Assembly: GCF_050286925.1 (NCBI RefSeq)
Contig: NZ_JBFWFX010000010.1
Coordinates: 1-64,000, forward strand
Source of the DNA: Caloranaerobacter sp050286925
GTDB taxonomy: Bacteria > Bacillota > Clostridia > Tissierellales > Thermohalobacteraceae
DNA: 64,000 nt
Reading direction: 5' to 3'
The first letter of the stretch is position 1. Every line of letters starts with the position of its first letter. The notes beneath the pieces are model-generated. The model was given only the letters and a program-made list of their open reading frames with translations. It was not told the origin of the DNA and made no database searches. Both the position numbers and the translations under genes were made by a program. This document shows, piece by piece, positions 57,830 through 64,000 of the stretch.

Positions 57830-58477
57830 TTAATAAACTCCTTTTACAGCAGATATTACCCATACATATTTATTCATCTTTTTTAATGAGTACGAGTAAT
57901 TTAATTCTTTAAATAGAGCACATAAGTTATCTAATAACTCGTAATATTCAGTTCTTAAGTCATTAAGAAGATTAAAGCATTTATTTGATTCTACATATTT
58001 TAATAAGTTTTCTTTGTATTCAATAGATTCAAACATTGTATCGGCAATTACTATCTTTCCATTATTATTCAATTTATTGTCAAGATATTCTAAAGATTTC
58101 TTTTTTTCATCATAAGTTAAATGATGAAAAGCGTATGAAGTAACTATTGCATCTATTTTTTTATTTATAGGTATTGATAAAAAATGTCCATCTAAGATAT
58201 TTACATTAGGTAATTTTTCTTTAGCTATTTTTCTCATTTCTTTAGACGGTTCAATTCCAACTATATTTAATTTTTTTTCATAAAGCGCTTTAGTTAAATT
58301 TCCTGTTCCTACACCTATTTCAACGATTATACCGTTTTTATCTGCAACTTCATCTGATATATATTTAAGAATATCTTCATAGTTTTCGAAGACTTCTACA
58401 TATTCATTATTAGTACCGTATACAGTTTCATCGTAAGATTTAGCCCATTCATCAAATAATTTATTAAAATCAGGCAT
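57830..58477 (-). CDS. YrrT-like SAM-dependent methyltransferase
   Basis: 215 residues. The SAM-binding motif IIVEIGVGTGNLTKALYE is followed by NIVGIEPSKEMRKIA and DAIVTSYAFHHLTYDEKK, matching the YrrT family. FDEWAKSYDETVYGTNNEY near the N terminus is also typical. In Bacillus yrrT opens an operon for methionine-to-cysteine recycling. Here it opens yrrT-luxS-mccB. TATAAT at 58548-58543 and GAGAGGAGG at the start are visible. Its methyl acceptor is unknown. Confidence 0.85.
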   Translation of the reverse strand: MPDFNKLFDEWAKSYDETVYGTNNEYVEVFENYEDILKYISDEVADKNGIIVEIGVGTGNLTKALYEKKLNIVGIEPSKEMRKIAKEKLPNVNILDGHFLSIPINKKIDAIVTSYAFHHLTYDEKKKSLEYLDNKLNNNGKIVIADTMFESIEYKENLLKYVESNKCFNLLNDLRTEYYELLDNLCALFKELNYSYSLKKMNKYVWVISAVKGVY

Positions 58478-58757
58478 TTTTAACCTCCTCTCAGATTAGA
58501 AATTAAAAATTAAGATAAAAGATATTTTTCAGTTTGATTAATATTATAACATAAATACACAAAAACATATAGGAATAGTAGGAATTAGTTTATCATATTT
58601 TTTTGTTAGTTTCAATACTAAACCAATTTTTACCTATTGATAAATATTATATTTTTAAAAGCAGTTATAGAAAAAAACTATTAGATATTAATGCTTTTAA
58701 CAAATATAATAAATATGAAAAATCCGACTAAATTGATAGGGAAAGGTGGAATAACGA

Positions 58758-59651
58758 ATGAAAAAATTATTGTTAATTGTTTTAGTATTGAGTTTAACTT
58801 TTTCATTATTAGCTTGTAGTAATATTAATACTAGCATTAATAATGAAAAACAAGTGAGTCAAGAAAAAATAGTTATTGGGGTTATACCAGCTCAGAATCA
58901 GGGAAAGATGAAAGCTGCAATGGATAAGTTGGGTAGTTATTTAAGCAATAAGTTGAATATGAATGTAGAGGTTAATGTATATTCGGACTACAATGGTGTT
59001 GTTGAAGCTATGAATTATGGGAAGGTTGATTTGGCTTATTTCGGACCTTTAACTTATGTAATAGCTCATGAAAAAAGTAATGCAGAAGCTATAATTACGA
59101 TGCTTATTAATGGTGAGCCTTATTATTATTCGTACATAATAGTTCCTAATGATTCTCCATATAACAGTATCGAAGATCTTATTAAAGATGTTGAAAATGT
59201 CGAGTTTGCTTTCGGAGATCCTAATTCTACTTCAGGATGTTTAATTCCAAGTATTAAGTTTAAGGAACTTGGTGTGTTTAGAAGTGAAACAGATTATGAT
59301 TTTAAAAATGTAGTTTATACTGGTAGCCACGATGCAACAGCAAAAGCTATAGAAAATAAAAAAATAGATGCTGGGGCTATAGATAGTGCAATATTTGAAA
59401 TAATGAAGAAAAACAAGGTAATAGATGCAAGTAAATTCAAAGTTATTTGGAAATCTGATAAGTTATTTCAGTATCCTTGGGCAGTAAAAAACAATTTTCC
59501 TGTGGAATTAAAAGAAAAGCTTATAGAAGCATTTTTAGAAATTAAGGACCAAGAAATATTAGATGTATTTGGAGCTGATGGATTTACTAAAGCTAATGAT
59601 AAAGATTACGAGCCAATAAGGAAAGCTGCAAAAGAAGCAGGAAGAATATAA
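58758..59651 (+). CDS. phnD: Phosphate/phosphite/phosphonate ABC transporter substrate-binding lipoprotein
   Basis: 297 residues. The lipobox LLAC places the modified cysteine at residue 20. The mature domain shows VIGVIPAQNQGKMKAAMDKL, VDLAYFGPLTYVIA and FAFGDPNSTSGCLIPS, typical of the PhnD periplasmic-binding family with its phosphonate-binding SxT-S loop. GAAAGGTGG precedes the ATG. The permease and ATPase follow, separated by an inserted repeat directly at the stop codon. Confidence 0.92.
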   Translation: MKKLLLIVLVLSLTFSLLACSNINTSINNEKQVSQEKIVIGVIPAQNQGKMKAAMDKLGSYLSNKLNMNVEVNVYSDYNGVVEAMNYGKVDLAYFGPLTYVIAHEKSNAEAIITMLINGEPYYYSYIIVPNDSPYNSIEDLIKDVENVEFAFGDPNSTSGCLIPSIKFKELGVFRSETDYDFKNVVYTGSHDATAKAIENKKIDAGAIDSAIFEIMKKNKVIDASKFKVIWKSDKLFQYPWAVKNNFPVELKEKLIEAFLEIKDQEILDVFGADGFTKANDKDYEPIRKAAKEAGRI

Positions 59652-59850
59652 CAAAATCTTCGATTTAAATTTAAATAAATTAAGGAAGATTTTGTTGAAA
59701 TCCATTGCGGAAATTATATTCAAAATTATCCACAAATCAATGCAGTTTATAACGACTCTGGCATGCAAACATGCCAGACAAAGTTTCAATAAAATCAACA
59801 TTAAATTTTAAAAATATAAGATTTTATTATAATTTCCTATGGATTATAAA
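59651..59850 (+). repeat. Two-hairpin repeat, full-length copy between phnD and phnE
   Basis: Left end ACAAAATCTTCGATTTAAAT starts at the phnD stop codon; inner hairpin CTGGCATGCAAACATGCCAG; right end TATAATTTCCTATGGATTAT ends 15 bases before the phnE ATG, leaving just the ribosome site. A six-base duplication (TTTAAA) enlarges the left arm relative to other copies. Confidence 0.9.
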
Positions 59851-59865
59851 AAAGAGGGATTAAGT

Positions 59866-60633
59866 ATGATAAGGCATTTTAATCTTAATAGCAAATATAT
59901 TATAACAGTTATTATTATATTAGTTTTGATTTGGAGTGCAGTAGGTACAGAATTTAACCCACTGCTTTTTAGAGATTTAGGAAATACTATCGATTTTGTT
60001 AAAAAAAGTTTTTTAAAACCTGAGTGGAGTATATTACCTATAGTTATTAAGGAATCTATTACTACTATACAAATAGCAATAATGGGTACTTTTTTAGCCA
60101 TAATTATTGCGCTGCCAATAAGCTTTTTAGCAGCATTTAATACTACTCCCAACTTATTTTTATTTAATGTAACAAGAGGTTTTTTAAGTTTTCTTCGTTC
60201 AGTTCCTGAAATAGTTTTTGCTCTTATATTTGTACCTACAGTTAGTTTAGGTCCGTTTGCAGGAGTATTAGCGCTAACTATCCACAATATAGGGGTTCTG
60301 GGTAAGATGATATCAGAAATAATTGAAGCTGCAGACATAGGGCCACAAGAAGCAGTAAAATCTACAGGTGCCGATAATTATGCTGTTATTATTTATGGTA
60401 TATTACCACAAATAATTCCAATTATTTTATCAAACGCATTTTATAGATTAGAAGTTAGTGTAAGATCCTCTTTAGTATTAGGATTAGTTGGAGCAGGTGG
60501 AATTGGGCAACTTTTAAGTATTCATTTTAGGATTTTTCAATACAATAAGGTAGCAGTAGATGTAATAGTCATTATGATAATGGTAGTTATAATTGATTAT
60601 TTAGGAGGATATATAAGACAAAGGGTGATATAA
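59866..60633 (+). CDS. phnE: Phosphonate/phosphite ABC transporter permease
   Basis: 255 residues with about six membrane segments. The BPD permease signature EAAMG-like loop reads EAVKSTGADNYAVIIYGILPQ, and VRSSLVLGLVGAGGIGQLL is typical of PhnE. The ATG at 59866 follows GAGGG; the earlier ATG at 59839 belongs to the repeat. Its stop overlaps the start of phnC by one base. Together with PhnD and PhnC it imports phosphite or a phosphonate. Confidence 0.92.
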   Translation: MIRHFNLNSKYIITVIIILVLIWSAVGTEFNPLLFRDLGNTIDFVKKSFLKPEWSILPIVIKESITTIQIAIMGTFLAIIIALPISFLAAFNTTPNLFLFNVTRGFLSFLRSVPEIVFALIFVPTVSLGPFAGVLALTIHNIGVLGKMISEIIEAADIGPQEAVKSTGADNYAVIIYGILPQIIPIILSNAFYRLEVSVRSSLVLGLVGAGGIGQLLSIHFRIFQYNKVAVDVIVIMIMVVIIDYLGGYIRQRVI

Positions 60634-61379
60634 TGCAGCTAGAAATAAAAGATTTGTATAAAAGGTATGATATTAGTCAAGATTATGCTCTGAAAGGTAT
60701 ATCTTTATCGATAGAAAAAGGTGAATTTGTTAGTGTACTTGGATTAAGTGGGTCGGGTAAATCTACACTAATTAGATGTATTAACCGTTTAATAGAACCA
60801 ACTTTAGGAAATATATTTTTTAATGGAGAAGATATACTTAAGTTCAATAAAAGAAAGTTAAAAAAATATAGGCAAAGGGTAGGAATGATATTTCAAAATT
60901 ATAATCTAATAGATAGATTAGATGTAATAACTAATGTATTAGTAGGAAGATTTGGGTATAAATCATTTGTTGAGATTTTAAGTAAGAAATTTGATGAAAA
61001 AGAAATTGAAATGGCGAAAATAGCATTGAAAACAGTAGAATTAGAAAAATATATGAATGTCAAAGTTAGAGATTTAAGTGGAGGCGAGCAGCAGAGAGTA
61101 GGTATAGCAAGAGCGTTAGTTCAAGAACCCGACATAATATTGGGAGATGAGCCTGTTTCTAGCTTAGATCCAATAACTTCAGAATTTGTTATGGAATTAC
61201 TAAAAAAGATTAACAAAGAAAAAAATATTACCATGATTATAAATCTTCATAGTATTGAATTGGCAAAAAGATTTTCAACACGTATAATAGGTATAAATAA
61301 AGGTAAGATAGTATTTGATGGGTCTCCAAAACAATTAGATGAAGAAATGATAAAATGTATATATCTTAGGGAAGATTAA
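60633..61379 (+). CDS. phnC: Phosphonate/phosphite ABC transporter ATP-binding protein
   Basis: 248 residues. Walker A LGLSGSGKSTLIRC, Q-loop GMIFQNYNLIDRL, signature LSGGEQQRVGIARAL and Walker B DIILGDEPVSSLD are complete, and MIINLHSIELAKRFSTRIIG is typical of PhnC. It powers uptake with PhnD and PhnE. No catabolic phn or ptx genes follow, so use of the substrate must depend on genes elsewhere. Confidence 0.92.
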   Translation: MQLEIKDLYKRYDISQDYALKGISLSIEKGEFVSVLGLSGSGKSTLIRCINRLIEPTLGNIFFNGEDILKFNKRKLKKYRQRVGMIFQNYNLIDRLDVITNVLVGRFGYKSFVEILSKKFDEKEIEMAKIALKTVELEKYMNVKVRDLSGGEQQRVGIARALVQEPDIILGDEPVSSLDPITSEFVMELLKKINKEKNITMIINLHSIELAKRFSTRIIGINKGKIVFDGSPKQLDEEMIKCIYLRED

Positions 61380-61478
61380 AAATTATTTATAAGTTGTATT
61401 AAAGTGTTTATATAATGTATGATAGAATTAAATATATTATAAATACTTGCTTTGATTTTAAAAAAGTAGGTGAATATA

Positions 61479-62828
61479 GTGAATAAGAGAATTCTTATAG
61501 CTGATGATGAAAAAAACATGCTATGGGCTCTTAAAAGGGCATTAAGTAAAGAAGGATATGATATTATAACGGCAGAAAATGGTAAGAAAGCAGTTGAAGT
61601 TTTCATAGAAAAAGAACCTAGTTTAGTATTGCTTGATTTAAAAATGCCAGAAATGGATGGTATTGAAGCTTTAAGAAGAATTAAAGAATATAATGCTAAA
61701 ATACCAGTTATCATTTTAACAGCTCATGGTACTACACAAACGGCAGTAGAAGCTATGAAAATAGGAGCATTAGATTATATATCAAAACCTTTTGATATAG
61801 AGGAATTGAAAATAGTGATTAAAAAGGCACTTGACTATAAAAATTTAAATGATGAAGTTAATTATTTGAAAGAAAAAATAAAGGAAAATACTGGAAAGAT
61901 AATATATAAGAGTGATAAAATGAAAGCAGTTTTAGATATAGCGCATAAAGTTGCTCCGACTGATGCTACAGTTCTAATATTAGGTGAGAGTGGGACAGGA
62001 AAAGAGTTGATAGCAAATGCAATTCATGAGTATAGCAAAAGAAAAAATGGCCCATTCGTAAAGATAAATTGTGCAGCATTGCCAGAAAGTTTATTAGAAA
62101 GTGAATTATTCGGCTATGAAAAAGGAGCTTTTACTGGAGCTATATCTCGTAAATTGGGGAAATTTGATAGGGCACAGGGAGGAACAATATTTTTAGATGA
62201 AATAGGTGAGATAAGTCCTGCTATGCAAGTGAAGTTATTAAGAGTTTTACAAGAAAGAGAATTTGAAAGAGTTGGAGGAATACAGACTATTAAGATTGAT
62301 ACTAGGATAATAGCTGCAACTAATAGAGATTTAAGAAAAATGGTTGAGGAGAATAAGTTTAGAGAAGATTTGTATTATAGACTAAATGTTATACCTCTTT
62401 ATGTACCTCCTTTAAGAGAAAGAAAAGAGGATATACCGGTGCTTGTAGATTATTTTATTGAAAAGTATTCACGTCAAATGGGCAAACGCAAAATGAGAAT
62501 AAGTATGAAAGTTTTAGATAAATTTATGCAATATGATTGGAAAGGAAATATTAGGGAATTACAAAATGTAATAGAGAGATGTGTAATTCTTTCATCAGGA
62601 GAAGAAATAGAAGAAAATATACTGCCTGATGAGATAAAACGAAAAGAAAATCTTGCTAATACTTATTTTAGTTTACCTGATGAAGGAATTTCATTGGAAG
62701 AAGTTGAAAGAAGTTTGATTTTACAAGCATTAGAAAAAACAAATTTCAATCAAACAAAAGCTGCAAAGTTGCTAGGTATTACTAGACATACATTATTATA
62801 TAGAATGGAGAAATATAATTTGAAATGA
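61479..62828 (+). CDS. Sigma-54-dependent response regulator (NtrC family)
   Basis: 449 residues. Receiver domain with ILIADDEKNM, the phospho-aspartate in LVLLDLKMPEMDG and lysine in YISKPFD; AAA+ domain with LGESGTGKELIA, ESELFGYEKGAFTGA and GGTIFLDEIGEI; Fis-type helix-turn-helix at the C terminus (NQTKAAKLLGITRHTLLYRM). The GTG at 61479 follows TAGGTGA. No histidine kinase is adjacent. A sigma-54 promoter and a 40-codon gene lie just downstream and are the obvious target. Confidence 0.94.
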   Translation: MNKRILIADDEKNMLWALKRALSKEGYDIITAENGKKAVEVFIEKEPSLVLLDLKMPEMDGIEALRRIKEYNAKIPVIILTAHGTTQTAVEAMKIGALDYISKPFDIEELKIVIKKALDYKNLNDEVNYLKEKIKENTGKIIYKSDKMKAVLDIAHKVAPTDATVLILGESGTGKELIANAIHEYSKRKNGPFVKINCAALPESLLESELFGYEKGAFTGAISRKLGKFDRAQGGTIFLDEIGEISPAMQVKLLRVLQEREFERVGGIQTIKIDTRIIAATNRDLRKMVEENKFREDLYYRLNVIPLYVPPLRERKEDIPVLVDYFIEKYSRQMGKRKMRISMKVLDKFMQYDWKGNIRELQNVIERCVILSSGEEIEENILPDEIKRKENLANTYFSLPDEGISLEEVERSLILQALEKTNFNQTKAAKLLGITRHTLLYRMEKYNLK

Positions 62829-62837
62829 TAAATTAAA

Positions 62838-62865
62838 CCTCGCTCTTTATGTGCGAGGATTTTTG
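62838..62865 (+). terminator. Terminator of the response regulator gene
   Basis: CCTCGC/GCGAGG stem with a nine-base loop and ATTTTTG after. Confidence 0.8.
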
Positions 62866-62968
62866 CTAGTGTTAGAGATTATGTATTATATCACACATAT
62901 TAAATGTGGATTTTGTAGGATATAATACAATTAAATAAATAGATGTTTGTAATATTCGATAAAATAAT

Positions 62969-62986
62969 TTGGCATGTTATTTGCAA
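62969..62986 (+). promoter_or_regulatory. Sigma-54 promoter of the 40-codon gene
   Basis: TTGGCATGTTATTTGCAA has GG (62971-62972) and GC (62983-62984) exactly 12 bases apart, matching the -24/-12 consensus, and lies 51 bases before the small gene's ATG. Confidence 0.88.
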
Positions 62987-63036
62987 AAAATTTATAAATA
63001 GAGAATATATATAAGGAAATATAAGGAGGAGCAACC

Positions 63037-63159
63037 ATGAAAAAGTGGTTTGAAAGATTGCTAAAAAAAATTGAAGAGGCAAATAGAAAGAATTTTGGAA
63101 CTGGAAGAATGGATTGCTGTGAATTAAATAAAAAAGGTAATAACGAAAGAAAAAAGTGA
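63037..63159 (+). CDS. Sigma-54-controlled 40-residue basic protein with a DCC motif
   Basis: ATG at 63037 behind AAGGAGGAG opens a 40-codon frame: MKKWFERLLKKIEEANRKN, then FGTGRMDCCELNKKG and a Lys/Arg-rich end. The N-terminal 18 residues form an amphipathic basic helix; the centre has an RMDCCELN motif with adjacent cysteines. It has its own sigma-54 promoter and terminator, so expression is deliberate. I have a vague memory of similar short FGT-R-DCC-LN proteins in anaerobes but cannot name a family. Metal or redox binding by the cysteine pair, or a role as a small regulator, is possible. Confidence 0.8.
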   Translation: MKKWFERLLKKIEEANRKNFGTGRMDCCELNKKGNNERKK

Positions 63160-63186
63160 CATCTGGCTATTGATGTCACTTTTTTG
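63153..63186 (+). terminator. Rho-independent terminator of the 40-codon gene
   Basis: AAAGTGACATC/GATGTCACTTT stem with an eight-base loop and T-run; the stem includes the stop codon. Confidence 0.9.
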
Positions 63187-63194
63187 TAATTTAT

Positions 63195-63647
63195 TTAAAT
63201 CGAAGGTTTTCTTTCTAAATATTTTATAATAATTTTACTTATTAAAAAGGTTAAAGGGAATAGTATTAAAAGCTGAATGACAGGTATTAAACCTATGTTT
63301 GTGTTTGGGAATAGTGGCATTTTGCTACTATAGCTCCATCTTCCTGTATATAGCGCGCTAATTTCAAAATAAAAGCTTAAAAATAAAGCATACAATCCAA
63401 TAATAATAAATTCTTTAAAATCCCATTTTTTAATTATCCAATTAATATCATGATTTACTAATACTAATAGTCCATACAATATTAATGTCATAACTATGTC
63501 ACCAAAAGTTGCACTTGCCATTAATCTTGAGTGGTTACTAAGATTAGTTACATCATAAAAAATTCCACATTGCCAATATTCCCAAGCATATTGAAATAGA
63601 AAAGAAATGATTGTTATAACTATGATATTTCGAATAAGTTTTTTCAT
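63195..63647 (-). CDS. Small polytopic membrane protein, unknown function
   Basis: 150 residues with four hydrophobic segments. EYWQCGIFYDVTN follows the first helix, and ISALYTGRWSYSSKMPLFP before the last suggests conserved polar residues facing one side. I do not recognise the family beyond a general likeness to small DUF membrane proteins with a GRW-Y-MP motif. AAAGGAGG precedes the start. The upstream end of the frame faces pspA; the 3' end runs into a left-end scrap of the two-hairpin repeat (about 63191-63212). Confidence 0.65.
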   Translation of the reverse strand: MKKLIRNIIVITIISFLFQYAWEYWQCGIFYDVTNLSNHSRLMASATFGDIVMTLILYGLLVLVNHDINWIIKKWDFKEFIIIGLYALFLSFYFEISALYTGRWSYSSKMPLFPNTNIGLIPVIQLLILFPLTFLISKIIIKYLERKPSI

Positions 63648-63728
63648 AGAGCAATCCTCCTTTAGATTATTTACAAAATTATTATATATTAATAAACAAA
63701 TGAATGAAAGATAGATTTACTGATAAAA

Positions 63729-63745
63729 CTAATGGATTATAAAAA
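63729..63745 (+). repeat. Right-end scrap of the two-hairpin repeat family
   Basis: ATGGATTATAAAAAATC equals the right terminus of the full copies (TATGGATTATAAAAAA). Only this end is present, about 90 bases ahead of pspA. Confidence 0.4.
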
Positions 63746-63833
63746 ATCAAAAAACTAAAATATTAATTTCATAATTTCTTCACAAGTGAGTTATATAATG
63801 AACATAACAAGAGATAGAAAAGGAGGATGTCTA

Positions 63834-64000
63834 ATGGATATATTTACAAGATTAAAATCAATTTTTAATGCAAAGGCTAATGCATTATTAGATGAAATAG
63901 AGAACCCAGAGGAAGCATTAGAATTTTCACTTAAAGAAATGAGAGAACAAGTTAGGAAAATTAAAAAGTCATTTTTAGAAGTTGCAACAATAAAAAAGAA
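63834..64000 (+). CDS. pspA: PspA/IM30-family membrane-stress protein (3' partial)
   Basis: The first 55 residues are present: MDIFTRLKSIFNAKANALLD, then ENPEEALEFSLKEMREQVRK. This is the N terminus of PspA/IM30, with an amphipathic first helix for membrane binding and the start of the long coiled coil. It protects the membrane under stress. AAGGAGG lies seven bases before the ATG, and TATAAT at about 63794-63799 is a likely -10. The gene runs off the window. Confidence 0.88.
   Translation, partial: MDIFTRLKSIFNAKANALLDEIENPEEALEFSLKEMREQVRKIKKSFLEVATIKK

Noticed and set aside
58478..58757. SAM (S-box) riboswitch upstream of yrrT-luxS-mccB
   Set aside because: Only an ordinary promoter (TATAAT) and ribosome site are seen; no S-box core or terminator hairpin.

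Overview
The window is AT-rich DNA from a spore-forming, anaerobic, amino-acid-fermenting member of the Clostridia. The low GC, strong GGAGG ribosome sites, cotJ and coat-F-type spore genes, the [FeFe]-hydrogenase maturase HydG, rubrerythrin, butyrate kinases, a ferredoxin-dependent 2-oxoacid oxidoreductase and sigma-54 control all point that way. A relative of the Tissierellales or thermophilic Clostridiales is plausible, but the species cannot be fixed from this sequence.

Layout. 1-1.6 kb: tail of a ComEC-like hydrolase and a cotJABC operon whose cotJC is cut short. 1.6-5.0 kb: arsenite pump and arsenate reductase, then a DUF1576 membrane protein with a small partner. 5.2-8.8 kb: ArsR-type regulator with an odd start, a four-domain persulfide/CoA-disulfide reductase, and rubrerythrin. 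8.9-13.8 kb: an unrecognised gene, a switch-like leader over a 25-codon peptide, an HD-GYP phosphodiesterase, DUF5317, PrsW and CapA proteins. 13.9-29.2 kb: cdaA-cdaR (c-di-AMP), then a sigma-54 activator with its palindromic sites and a -24/-12 promoter driving buk-ptb-buk-ATPase-vorDBAC, then yitT, glmM and a glmS ribozyme plus glmS. 29.2-41 kb: an accessory, decaying region with two-hairpin repeats, a duplicated pyrophosphatase/flavin-fold gene (one copy broken), TnpB and signal-peptidase scraps, an IS21-hsdR chimera, a six-repeat CRISPR array without cas genes, an MFS pump and an RsgA paralog. 41.2-47.2 kb: larCEB, a ferritin-like protein, a glycoside-hydrolase remnant, split LysO, a metallopeptidase and a shrunken IS1182. 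47.2-51.7 kb: acpP-fabF divergent from bioF-bioH-bioC around a BirA-like operator. 51.8-58.5 kb (minus strand): D-serine dehydratase, hydG with its small regulator and a long structured leader, a coat-F-like protein, and yrrT-luxS-mccB. 58.7-64 kb: phnDEC, a sigma-54 response regulator, a sigma-54-driven 40-codon gene, a membrane protein and the start of pspA.

How the genes fit together. The vor, ptb and buk genes would convert branched-chain 2-oxoacids to acyl-CoA, acyl-phosphate, acid and ATP, under an enhancer-binding protein like BkdR. cdaA-cdaR and glmM-glmS link c-di-AMP to cell-wall amino-sugar supply, but here the fermentation cluster separates them. The bio genes and the divergent ACP and KAS II appear to share one biotin-responsive control region.

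The most unusual signals are: a family of roughly 120-200 bp two-hairpin repeats that end directly at ribosome sites; the alternative-pairing leader at 9.6 kb; the orphan hyd leader at 55.5 kb; and the sigma-54-driven small gene at 63.0 kb. All functional claims are read from sequence by eye; no database search was possible.
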